This document shows positions 17,907-25,742 of a stretch of DNA of 64,000 nucleotides, piece after piece. The position numbers were made by a program, and so were the translations under genes. This stretch comes from Candidatus Latescibacterota bacterium. Lineage in GTDB: Bacteria > Latescibacterota > UBA2968 > UBA8231. How positions within the stretch are numbered: position 1 is the first letter of the stretch; every line of letters starts with the position of its first letter. The stretch is taken from contig JAJEGS010000039.1 in assembly GCA_022819745.1 (NCBI GenBank), forward strand, positions 62,001 to 126,000, read 5' to 3'. Below the pieces are notes generated by a model. The model did not search any database, was not told the origin of the DNA, and saw nothing but the letters and a program-made list of their open reading frames with translations.

Positions 17907-18614
17907 ATGAAGAAAGCGCGTTGGGAAAAAGGCAACGTCAGCAACCTAATTTCGTTTGCCCTATTGATAGCAGGTCTATGGGGGCGCGTCGAGGGGATCA
18001 ATGGCAGCGAGTGGGTGCTGGCGGTTGGGCTATTTGGCTTTGCCGGCGGCACGACCAACTGGTTAGCCGTAAAGATGCTCTTCGACCGCGTGCCCCTACT
18101 GTACGGATCGGGGGTGATCCCGGCACGCTTCCGCGCCATCCGGGAAGCGGTCAAAGACGCCATCATGCGCTACTTCTTCGACGAAGAGTACCTGGAGCGA
18201 TTCTTCGCCGAGCGGATGGCCGGAGACGATGTAGGGGAAAAGGTGCAAACGGTGCTAGCGTCCGACGAGGTTGACGCGATCATCGACCGCAAGCTCGAAG
18301 AGTTAGCGGAATCGCCGCAGGGGATGATGCTCCAGTTGGTGGGGACGCAGACGGTCAAGCCGCTGGTCAAGCAGTTCGTGATCGGGTTCGGAAGCGAGAT
18401 TGCGCCGCTCTTGGCCGACGAAGCAGGCGTTGACGTCAGCGCCATGCGGGAGCAGGTTGACGGGCTGCTGGAGACCAAGCTAGAGGAACTGACGCCCGAC
18501 CGGGTCAAGGAGATGATGGAAGAAGTAATCCGCGAGCACTTGGGCTGGCTAATCGTCTGGGGCAATGTGTTCGGCGGCACTATTGGACTTTTATCTAAAG
18601 CACTGGGGTATTGA
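17907..18614 (+). CDS. DUF445 family membrane protein
   Basis: A 235-residue DUF445 protein. The N-terminal membrane segment contains the family signature GFAGGTTNWLAVKMLFDRVPLLYGSGVIPARF. A long helical, charged middle follows (residues 80-205, with repeated EELxxxR/K patterns), and a second hydrophobic segment closes the C-terminus (IVWGNVFGGTIGLLSKAL). This matches known topology: membrane anchors at both ends and a helical body between. No function is established for the family. It lies between ddl and an SDR gene with almost no spacing, which implies one transcript. Confidence 0.88.
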   Translation: MKKARWEKGNVSNLISFALLIAGLWGRVEGINGSEWVLAVGLFGFAGGTTNWLAVKMLFDRVPLLYGSGVIPARFRAIREAVKDAIMRYFFDEEYLERFFAERMAGDDVGEKVQTVLASDEVDAIIDRKLEELAESPQGMMLQLVGTQTVKPLVKQFVIGFGSEIAPLLADEAGVDVSAMREQVDGLLETKLEELTPDRVKEMMEEVIREHLGWLIVWGNVFGGTIGLLSKALGY

Positions 18615-18615
18615 G

Positions 18616-19422
18616 ATGAGTCAATGGAATTTGCAGGGCGAAGTAGCAGTAGTCATCGGCGGCACCGGCGTATTGGGCGGAGCAATGGCCCAGGGATTGG
18701 CCGAGGCCGGAGCCTCCGTAGCGGTGTTAGGACGAGACCACGACCGGGGACACAAGCGAGTAGCGGCGATAGAAGCAGCAGGAGGCACGGGCGTTTTTGC
18801 CGCCTGCGACGCCACGGACAAGGCGTCGCTCAAGGCCGCCCATGAAGCGGTCGTCGCGGCGTTGGGTCCCGTCAACGTGCTCCTCAACGCAGCCGGCGGC
18901 AATCAGCCGCAGGTGACCCTAAACGACGACCTAGACTTCGCCGCGATAGCAACCGACGATTGGCAGCGCTGTTTCGACCTGAACTTGGGGGCTGGCGCGC
19001 TGTTACCCTGCCAAGAATTCGGCTCGGCCATGGCCGCACAGGGCCGGGGCAGCATCATCAACATCGCCTCGATCGCCGCCCATCTGCCGGTTTCGCGGGT
19101 GGTGGCGTACTCCGCGGCCAAAGCGGCCGTATTGAACCTAACGCAATTCCTCGCGCGGGAGTGGGCCGACAAAGGCGTGCGGGTCAACTCCATCACCCCG
19201 GGCTTCTTCCCCGCCGAGCAAAACCGCCGCTTGCTCTTTGAAGACGACGGCACCCCAACCGAACGCGGCCAACAAATCCTCTCCCACACCCCCATGGACC
19301 GCTTTGGCCGCCCCGAAGAGCTAGTCGGCGCAGCGGTGTTCCTCGCGTCGGACGCAGCCAGCGGCTTCGTCACCGGCACGGACATCCGCGTTGACGGGGG
19401 GTTTTTGGCGACGACGATTTAA
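18616..19422 (+). CDS. SDR oxidoreductase of the D-mannonate oxidoreductase (UxuB-like) type
   Basis: A 268-residue short-chain dehydrogenase. The NAD(P) motif is GGTGVLGGAMAQGLAEAG and the active site is Ser in NIASIAAH plus Tyr-x-x-x-Lys in AYSAAKAAVLN. Subfamily-defining features are NAAGGNQPQ, a distinctive ITPGFFPAEQNRRLL, and HTPMDRFGRPEELVGA. These are shared with SDR-type D-mannonate oxidoreductases (fructuronate reductases), which interconvert D-fructuronate and D-mannonate in hexuronate catabolism. Two mannonate dehydratase homologues at 47514 and 50941 would use the product. The ATG at 18616 follows the DUF445 stop by one base. A related sugar-acid SDR remains possible. Confidence 0.8.
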   Translation: MSQWNLQGEVAVVIGGTGVLGGAMAQGLAEAGASVAVLGRDHDRGHKRVAAIEAAGGTGVFAACDATDKASLKAAHEAVVAALGPVNVLLNAAGGNQPQVTLNDDLDFAAIATDDWQRCFDLNLGAGALLPCQEFGSAMAAQGRGSIINIASIAAHLPVSRVVAYSAAKAAVLNLTQFLAREWADKGVRVNSITPGFFPAEQNRRLLFEDDGTPTERGQQILSHTPMDRFGRPEELVGAAVFLASDAASGFVTGTDIRVDGGFLATTI

Positions 19423-19451
19423 GAAGTGCATAATTGTTTCGATTGGGCATT

Positions 19452-19946
19452 CTACACGAAATCAGAGGAAAGAGCTCCTCGAAATCCAATTCGCTTTTCC
19501 GGATCTCGGTATTGAATCAGTTCGTAGTGCCCAATCATAAATCCTTGTGCTTCCCAGAATTTCAAAGCTTCTGGATTGTCTCGCCGGACATTTAAATCGA
19601 TCCGGTCAACTCCCATGCTGTCGGTAATTTCTATGGCTGATTTTACCAAGAACGTCCCAATGCCCCTCCTGCGCCTGACAGGAACAACGTAGAAGTCGTT
19701 TATCTTTGCATTAGTACCAGAGATGGCGAATGAAATAAATCCCACCGGGGATCCTTCGCTTAGCCCCCAAAATACCCTTGGTTCCGCGTTGGAAAGGGGA
19801 AATCGATCTGCGAAATACGAATCCCGACCATCAGATGTACATACCGTATCTGCATGTGGCATGATCTCCAGCCAGTACGCTTCAACGAGTGGACGAAATC
19901 GGTTCAGGTCAGTTGGAACTACTCGTTCGAAATTGATGCGTTCCAT
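19452..19946 (-). CDS. GNAT family N-acetyltransferase
   Basis: A protein of about 164 residues with the GNAT fold. The acetyl-CoA binding segment reads DFYVVPVRRRRGIGTFLVKSA (Arg-Arg-x-Gly-Ile-Gly), preceded by a beta-strand with VGFISFAISG and followed by LNVRRDNPEALKFWEAQGF. The acetyl acceptor is unknown; antibiotic, peptide or polyamine substrates are all possible. The ATG at 19946 is assumed; a TTG five codons earlier is nearer to an AAGGAG. It is the last gene of an AT-richer minus-strand block, with codon use visibly different from the ddl operon next door, consistent with transfer. Confidence 0.8.
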   Translation of the reverse strand: MERINFERVVPTDLNRFRPLVEAYWLEIMPHADTVCTSDGRDSYFADRFPLSNAEPRVFWGLSEGSPVGFISFAISGTNAKINDFYVVPVRRRRGIGTFLVKSAIEITDSMGVDRIDLNVRRDNPEALKFWEAQGFMIGHYELIQYRDPEKRIGFRGALSSDFV

Positions 19947-19985
19947 TGGTTCTGCACCCAATTCTCCTTCAATTGAAAAGCCCGC

Positions 19986-20366
19986 TCAATCGTCACTCGA
20001 AAATGGGGTCCCTTGATGGAACCTCAGCTTCCAATCTCCAGACGACCGCGTCCAGATTGAGCTCCTTCGTGCCTCCTCGATATTTTCGCCATAGGTGACG
20101 ACACTATTATACGTTATCTGGGCGACCCCTTCAGAAAGAAGACGCGCATCAAAGGCTGGAAGTGGAATCACCGCTTCTATGGGCGTTGAAGGTACCGCAA
20201 GCGTGTCGGCGCGCTGGTAGATACGCCCAGACCTGCCAAACTCGAAGAAGTCCTCGGCGATGACTTCCTCCATTCTCGATACGTCGAAACGCGTTTCCTC
20301 TCGCCACAGTTCTTCTTCTAAGCGCTGTAGGAGTTGCCGATCTTCGGCCGTAAGTTCAGTCTTCAT
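19986..20366 (-). CDS. DUF4440 / SnoaL-like NTF2-fold protein
   Basis: A 126-residue NTF2-like protein. The N-terminal helix (ELTAEDRQLLQRLEEELWREE), the DFFEFGRSGRIYQR strand and the C-terminal RRSSIWTRSSGDWKLRFHQGTP are characteristic of DUF4440. Such proteins form small cone-shaped dimers that bind or transform small molecules; many are uncharacterised. No catalytic residue can be assigned. It sits in the AT-richer island between the acetyltransferase and the alpha/beta hydrolase, on the same strand, with an AGAGGA ahead of its ATG. Confidence 0.78.
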   Translation of the reverse strand: MKTELTAEDRQLLQRLEEELWREETRFDVSRMEEVIAEDFFEFGRSGRIYQRADTLAVPSTPIEAVIPLPAFDARLLSEGVAQITYNSVVTYGENIEEARRSSIWTRSSGDWKLRFHQGTPFSSDD

Positions 20367-20530
20367 CGATGGTTGGTCCTCTGTGTAGTCACCACGGTCT
20401 TAGTGCCTTCTGGGACCGCCAATCACCCCTAAAACCTCCATGTCGCATAACGTCTCACGGTTTGCGAACCAGCGTAGCGGGTTGCCGAAGGCTGCGTAGT
20501 GGGTATGGAGCTGTTATAAGCCGTGCCTGT

Positions 20531-21427
20531 CTATTGAGACTCTACGAACTCGTAGACAATGCGGCGGAACTCCTGTGGCTCCTCAATGTGGGGGTAGTGA
20601 CCTGACTGCTCAAGAATACGTAGCTGGCTCTGAGGTAAACGACGAGCTACTTCCTCTGCATGGCGTGGTGAGATTATCTGGTCGTGCCGTCCAGTCACCA
20701 CCAGAGCGGGCTTCTTGATCTGGTAAAGCCTGTCCAATACCGAGTAGGTTGTTAAAAGGCCCTGATCCCAGAATCGTCGGCAGATCCATTCGACCTCCGA
20801 AGTGACCTCGTCTGTGTAGTCCCATCGTCTATACCAATCTTCGGTAAACCTAAGCCCTTCCGCATCCGCGCCGTACCAATAAAGCTCTTCTTGCAACTCA
20901 TCGCCAGCCAGCTTGTCGGAGAACTCACTAAATGAAAGCGCATGCCCCTCTTGATACTTCCTAACCACGTTCTCCACCTCTGGAAGACTTACTCTTTGGC
21001 ACAAGTCGAATGCTCCTTTAACTCGGTCGTCCATGGAGATACGTGCATCAGCCATGCCGTTCTCAAGGATAACCCCTTGCACACCGTCTGGATGAGTAAG
21101 GACGTACTCGAGAACAACAACCCCCCCGAAGCTCTGACCAAGGAGGATCACGTCCACTGCCTTTCTATCTCTGAGGAGCTCGTATAGATCCTCAACGTAA
21201 CGATTAATGGTGATCGACGATTCTTTGACGGTCCTACTAGAGAGACCCGAACCCCGCTGATCATATAGAAGGATTCTAAAGTCATCCTTTATACTTGAGG
21301 CAAATCCACCAAGATATGCGGAATGAGATCCGGGACCACCATGGACGAATACAATCGTACCCAATCTAGGGATGCCTTCATCTACGTATGCAATTTCAGC
21401 ACCGTCAGAAACTATAAATTTTTCCAT
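20531..21427 (-). CDS. Alpha/beta hydrolase, proline iminopeptidase-like
   Basis: A 298-residue alpha/beta hydrolase of the S33 peptidase group. Features in order: the oxyanion motif FVHGGPGSHSAYLGGF, YDQRGSGLSSR (typical of proline iminopeptidases), the nucleophile elbow GQSFGG, VTGRHDQII with the acid residue, and the catalytic His in EQSGHYPHIEEP. A helical cap lies between residues 130 and 220. The enzyme may cleave N-terminal proline or act as an esterase or lactonase. The ATG at 21427 has GAGGAG upstream; an earlier in-frame start adds 23 unlikely residues. It belongs to the AT-richer island. Confidence 0.85.
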   Translation of the reverse strand: MEKFIVSDGAEIAYVDEGIPRLGTIVFVHGGPGSHSAYLGGFASSIKDDFRILLYDQRGSGLSSRTVKESSITINRYVEDLYELLRDRKAVDVILLGQSFGGVVVLEYVLTHPDGVQGVILENGMADARISMDDRVKGAFDLCQRVSLPEVENVVRKYQEGHALSFSEFSDKLAGDELQEELYWYGADAEGLRFTEDWYRRWDYTDEVTSEVEWICRRFWDQGLLTTYSVLDRLYQIKKPALVVTGRHDQIISPRHAEEVARRLPQSQLRILEQSGHYPHIEEPQEFRRIVYEFVESQ

Positions 21428-21556
21428 AGGAGTCTGCTCCTCGGCGGAAGAAATCCAGACAACAAAAAAATGATCACTTTGCCTGCGCAATAGCAATTAA
21501 AACATCGGGTTGCCAGAGACCAAGACACCACAGTCTCCCCAGCGCGAACCCTGCTG

Positions 21557-22375
21557 TTATTCGATGTCTCGCCTCTTCACAACAAGAAGAATGTGGCCAC
21601 TCGCACCCAAGAGAGAGCGATCTCGATCGGTTCGGTCTATCATCTCGAGCATGATAGTCCGTTGTCGCGGGTCCGACCAAATTTGATCAAAATTCTGCCA
21701 AAGCCACCCCACACCCTCGACGGCAACATGGTCCACGATCTGTAAATGTGCCTCCTCAGCTTCCCGTTCGATCTCATCCGGGTGGTGGAGATAGGCATCA
21801 GTAAAGTATTTGGTATTGTCCTTGTTGGGACGGTGGACACCTGTTTCTAAGTCTTGCCGCACAATATCCAGATATTCCGGATCCTCAAATAAGCCACTTA
21901 TGAAACCATCGAGCATCGACCCAAACCTCGAGATATATGCCACATATCCGACACCATTGGGGGAAAGCCAATCGGCGACCTTCCGCAGCACTAGGCTGCG
22001 CTCGTTTGCATCGGTGAGATGGTACATAGGTCCCAAAAGTAGGACTACGTCATATTGCTGAGACTCAAGTTCGAGAGATCGTACATCGGCAATTTCGATC
22101 CGAGTGAGCGGATTTGGCGCTTTCTCGTTGATCGACGCGGCCTCTTCAACGTGGTTAGGCATCAAATCAAACAAGGCGACCTTGTGCCCCTTCTCAGCAA
22201 GCCAGAACGCGTACGGTCCAGATCCTCCACCAACATCTACTATCGACAAACCAGTTTCGTCGGGGAGAAACTCCTCTATGATCTGTTTAGTGCGGAGGAA
22301 TTCTAGCTCGCCCCGGCCACTAAAGAGACGTTGGGTCTCGTTCTTTCTGTTGTAATAGCTTGCTATTCGATCCAT
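21557..22375 (-). CDS. Class I SAM-dependent methyltransferase
   Basis: A 272-residue methyltransferase. Motif I is VDVGGGSGPYAFWLAEKG and the acidic loop after strand 2 is ALFDLMPNHVEEA. Motif IV-like VVLLLGPMYHLT and a C-terminal strand pair (SGHILLVVKR) complete the Rossmann-like fold. The N-terminus (RIASYYNRKNETQRLFSGRG) and the GPMYHL motif resemble methyltransferases common in Bacillus and Paenibacillus. The substrate is not predictable, but this group is thought to act on small molecules. It is separated by 16 bp from the next methyltransferase upstream and is probably co-transcribed with it. Confidence 0.85.
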   Translation of the reverse strand: MDRIASYYNRKNETQRLFSGRGELEFLRTKQIIEEFLPDETGLSIVDVGGGSGPYAFWLAEKGHKVALFDLMPNHVEEAASINEKAPNPLTRIEIADVRSLELESQQYDVVLLLGPMYHLTDANERSLVLRKVADWLSPNGVGYVAYISRFGSMLDGFISGLFEDPEYLDIVRQDLETGVHRPNKDNTKYFTDAYLHHPDEIEREAEEAHLQIVDHVAVEGVGWLWQNFDQIWSDPRQRTIMLEMIDRTDRDRSLLGASGHILLVVKRRDIE

Positions 22376-22391
22376 ATATCTCAAACCTCAA

Positions 22392-23165
22392 TCAGGCTTT
22401 CTTCCGGCGAAATGCTAAAGCAGTTTCGTAGTACTTGGTGATCGATCCTCCGTAGTTCTTGTTTATTAGGTCAGCGATACCGTCAAATAGGCGCATGCGA
22501 TTGAATTCGGGCAGCGCGATGTGGTCAGAATAGGTACCAATGAGTTTGATGTACTGTTCCGCAGAATAGTTCGCTGTCCACGCGTACACTCGGTGGATAG
22601 GATCGGCAAAAGCGGCAGTTCCGGGTTCTGGGGACTCCGGTGTCGTCGGAGCACTAGGATCCCGAGGGGAATCTGAAACTACGTAATGCTTGCTATAAAC
22701 TTCCTGTACTTCCGCAAAAAAACCTTCGTCTTTTTTTACGTGTTGGTTGGAGAAGATCGCCAATGATCCCCTAGCCTTCAGGGCGTCACGAGCTCTAATG
22801 AATCTGACTCTTGGACTCACCCAGCGGAATGCAGTCGCGGAGATAACGAGGTCAAACTTGCTAGCCGAGTCCCAATCTTCGAAAGGACATAGGACGAAGC
22901 GAACGTTCTTGTAGTTGTTGAGTCGCGCCCGCGCAACCTCGATCAAATTTTCGCCAATATCCAAACAGGTCATTTCGCAACCGAGGGCGGCAAATAATCT
23001 CGAAGCCTGTCCGGTTCCACATCCAACTTCTAGGATTTTTCCGCTTCTACCCATTCCGGAGAAGTCCAAGACATCCCTGACAAGCTCATCAGGGTATCCG
23101 GGCCTCACTTCGTCATAGAGCGAAGCAACGGTATTGAAAGTGGTTCTGAGATCAAGGCGGGGCAT
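22392..23165 (-). CDS. Class I SAM-dependent methyltransferase (second of three)
   Basis: A 257-residue methyltransferase with motif I ILEVGCGTGQASRLFAALG, motif II CLDIGENLIEVARARL and a motif IV region FDLVISATAFRWVSP. The opening FNTVASLYDEVRPGYPDELV is typical of the UbiE/COQ5-like and trans-aconitate-like small-molecule methyltransferases. A Pro- and Ser-rich insertion (residues about 165-185, DPSAPTTPESPEPG) is odd and probably a surface loop. It is not closely similar to its two neighbours beyond the shared fold, so this is not a simple tandem duplication. Substrate unknown. Confidence 0.85.
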   Translation of the reverse strand: MPRLDLRTTFNTVASLYDEVRPGYPDELVRDVLDFSGMGRSGKILEVGCGTGQASRLFAALGCEMTCLDIGENLIEVARARLNNYKNVRFVLCPFEDWDSASKFDLVISATAFRWVSPRVRFIRARDALKARGSLAIFSNQHVKKDEGFFAEVQEVYSKHYVVSDSPRDPSAPTTPESPEPGTAAFADPIHRVYAWTANYSAEQYIKLIGTYSDHIALPEFNRMRLFDGIADLINKNYGGSITKYYETALAFRRKKA

Positions 23166-23247
23166 TAGAATTCCCGTTCATGTCGGCCTCTCATTGCATC
23201 CTCATGTCGTCTAACTCTATGGATGTTGGAGTTACACTATGAAGCTC

Positions 23248-24083
23248 CTAAATATCATTTGCCACCGCTCTGACGAGAAAGTGACTATCTTCAATATCCA
23301 GATTAATGCTGGTCGTAAATTCTTCGATGAAGTAGGATTTGGAGAACTGTACCTCAGACCAGCCTGAATCGAATAATAGAGCAGCCATCTCTTGTGGGGC
23401 GTAGTACCGTCTTTGGGTAATGATCTCCGTTTCATCGCCACTATCTAAATAAATCTGGGTACGGATCTCCCGCTCTTTATTCATCGTGCGTCGATCTCGG
23501 CATTTATTGACCTTCACGTAAGTTGATTTACCTCGTCGATCCCAATGCCAATACGGAGCGTTGTAAATCAAATTTGGTGAACCTCAATAATAGTTCTACC
23601 ATCCGTTGAGAATGACATCTCAGACCATTGACCATCCGTTTCAGGTAGCCGGAACGGTTTCGGGCAAAAAAGATCCATGATAAGGATCCCTTGGTCGTCC
23701 ATGGAATCATGCAAATTTGATAGAAATATCTGCGGATCGTCTAGTACATAGTTGAATGTGAAAAACGTTACTAGGGCCGTATCAAAGTGGGTCGCTATGG
23801 GCGCATCGAGAAAATTATGTATATCTAAATGTAGTTTTTCGGTAGCAAGTTGATCGGCAAATCGCAACTTGGCGATATCCAGCATATCGGTCGATACATC
23901 AACTCCGGTGATATGAGCACCTGAGCCTAAGAGCGCCTGAAGGACTCGCCCAGTCCCACACCCGATCTCTACAACAAACTTAGATCCTTTTATCGAATCA
24001 CAATAGAAGGACAAATCATCAGCAAAGTGCTGAACGTAGGTATCATAGTACTGAGCAAACTTCTCATATGGATTATGCTGCAT
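23248..24083 (-). pseudogene. Class I SAM methyltransferase broken by a frameshift near 23570
   Basis: Two minus-strand frames together make one methyltransferase. The upstream part (24083 to 23568) holds the SAM fold: VVEIGCGTGRVLQALLGSG, GVDVSTDMLDIAKLRF, TALVTFFTFNYVLDD and a strand ending in GRTIIEVHQI. The downstream part (from 23571 to 23248) carries the family's C-terminal half: WHWDRRG, QRRYYAPQEMAALLFDSGWSEV and a closing strand. The frames meet at AAATTTGATTT, where the stop of the first overlaps the second, and differ as a one-base deletion or two-base insertion would. No in-frame slippery heptamer fits programmed slippage. It could be a true pseudogene or an assembly error. Confidence 0.7.
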
Positions 24084-24092
24084 ATCTGACAA

Positions 24093-24296
24093 CCCTACTA
24101 ATAGTGTCTAGTCGAGAGTATACAGTGGACGTCTTCTGGATGACGGCTGTGTTGGGAAAGTGACCTTTCCCAGCGACATATCACATTATTCTCTGCATTA
24201 TGCAAAACGAAGGTACGTCCCTTGATGCACAGTCGCAATCGCAACGAGCGGCCAGATGTCACCGGTACGTCCTGAGCGGAGTCGAAGGGACCATGC
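24093..24296. other. Intergenic gap with hairpin and REP-like repeat
   Basis: About 200 bases without a gene, at the edge of the AT-richer island. It contains a perfect 8-bp hairpin, TGGGAAAG / CTTTCCCA with loop TGAC (24153-24172), not followed by a T-run on either strand. At 24265-24296 lies a sequence containing CCTGAGCGGAGTCGAAGGGA, resembling the short CTGAG...GTCGAAGG intergenic repeats seen in many environmental genomes. No promoter stands out. Confidence 0.4.
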
Positions 24297-25538
24297 CTAC
24301 TTCCATAGCAACCGCAGATAGAACAGCGGATTCGTCAGCATCTTGCGCGGCACAGCGTCGGCCATCATGCCGCAGATCATGTCGCTGACCTCGGCACTTT
24401 TGGCGGCCTTGCGAATGACCAAGTTCATCAGGTAGGGCCAGCGGCCCAAATTGTGCAGCTTGGTGCTCAGCTTCAACTCGCTGCCCAGCGCATCCCACAG
24501 CCGATCCTCATAGCACCGCAAAAAACCAGCCGAATAATTCCCGGCCTCCCGCGCTTGAGCCGCAGTCTCCACAGCAAAGCGAGCCGAATACAGAGCATTG
24601 CCAATGCCTTCACCCGTGAACGGGTCAATCAGGCCGGCTGCGTCCCCCAAGAGCAGAAAGCCATTGCCGTGCGCTGGTCGTCGCCGCGAGCCAACCGGCA
24701 AATTCCAGCCAACCGGGTCTTCGAGGGGGCGCGCGTCGCGGAAGCGCGCGCCAAAGGTCGTGCTCGCCACCGCGGCTGCGAGCGCGTCCTTGAGGTCGAT
24801 ACCGCGCGCCTTAATATCTCGGTGATCCATGCCGATGCCGACATTGGCGCGGTCGCCCTCTAGGGGAAAGATCCAAAAATACCCGGGCCGTACCTCGTCT
24901 ATAAAGTGCAATTCGATCTGATCGCTCAGGCCCGCCACGCCCTCAAAGTATTGCCGCAAGGCCACCATCCAATCGCGGCTCTCGTGGCGGTACAACCCGC
25001 TCTTGCGGGCGACGATCGAATTGAAGCCATCGCACCCCAACACCAAGGGCGCGCGAAATTCTAGGCTAGTGCCGTCCGCTGTACGCCCCTCCACCCCACA
25101 GACCTGCTCACCCTCTCTCAGAAGCTCGCGCACGGCAAAACCCTCTAAGGTGTGAGCGGCTGCGGCCCGCGCTTTAGCAAAGAGAAAGTCGTCGAAAACC
25201 TCGCGGCGGATGACAAAACCCTCCATCGGCAGCACCCGGCCAGTCAGGGCGTTGTGCAGCTCATAGCTGTTCAGGTCGATAGACGCGGCGGTCGCGTCTG
25301 GGCTGCCAAAGACAATGCGGGTAACAGCCGCCCCAGGCAGGTCGCACACCTCCTCAAACAGCTCTAGCTCGTGGAGGATAGCCACCGTCTTGCCGGAGAG
25401 GGCGTCGCCGCAAATTTTGTCGCGGGGAAAGCACTGCTTGTCCAGCAGCAGGGCCGCCAACCCGTGGCGCTGCGCATACATTGCGGCCGTGGCACCAGCC
25501 GGACCGCCGCCGACGATGATGAGGTCGTAAGTTTGCAC
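24297..25538 (-). CDS. Geranylgeranyl reductase family FAD-dependent oxidoreductase
   Basis: A 413-residue flavoprotein with an N-terminal FAD dinucleotide motif (LIIVGGGPAGATAAMYAQRHG), the family signature FPRDKICGDALSGK near residue 40, VLGCDGFNSIVARKSG, and the second FAD motif LLLGDAAGLIDPFTGEGIGNAL near residue 300. Members of this family reduce the double bonds of isoprenoid chains (chlorophyll side chain, archaeal lipids, menaquinone) or act as related hydroxylases. The Cys in KICGD is a conserved active-site residue of the group. No prenyltransferase or quinone gene adjoins it, so the substrate is open. GC content is back to the high background here. Confidence 0.85.
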   Translation of the reverse strand: MQTYDLIIVGGGPAGATAAMYAQRHGLAALLLDKQCFPRDKICGDALSGKTVAILHELELFEEVCDLPGAAVTRIVFGSPDATAASIDLNSYELHNALTGRVLPMEGFVIRREVFDDFLFAKARAAAAHTLEGFAVRELLREGEQVCGVEGRTADGTSLEFRAPLVLGCDGFNSIVARKSGLYRHESRDWMVALRQYFEGVAGLSDQIELHFIDEVRPGYFWIFPLEGDRANVGIGMDHRDIKARGIDLKDALAAAVASTTFGARFRDARPLEDPVGWNLPVGSRRRPAHGNGFLLLGDAAGLIDPFTGEGIGNALYSARFAVETAAQAREAGNYSAGFLRCYEDRLWDALGSELKLSTKLHNLGRWPYLMNLVIRKAAKSAEVSDMICGMMADAVPRKMLTNPLFYLRLLWK

Positions 25539-25742
25539 GTGGCCAGAAAATAGCCCGTCCAGCCCTCGCTACAAGGGCGCGGGCCGAATTTGCTTTGTAG
25601 GTGATCTTCCTTACAAAATTGGATGCGAAAAGCCACTCCCTTTAGGGCGGATAGCTAGCATAGGTTGGCCTGATGGGCGCGGAGCGTCCCTGAAGGGCAG
25701 CCTTCCTATGGACAAAGACGGATTTTAGCATAGACTTATTGT
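25539..25742. other. Intergenic gap upstream of tnpB, possible element left end
   Basis: About 200 bases between two divergently transcribed genes. It holds two short self-complementary motifs, CCCTTTAGGG (about 25645) and CCCTGAAGGG (about 25689). The first, in a GCC...CTTTAG...CGGATAG context, resembles the hairpin just after tnpB and may be a left end or a remnant of a related element. The exact left boundary of the tnpB unit cannot be fixed by eye. Confidence 0.3.

Noticed and set aside
23560..23580. Programmed minus-one frameshifting in the split methyltransferase
   Set aside because: The slippery-looking AAATTTG is in the wrong frame, and no downstream stimulatory structure stands out.
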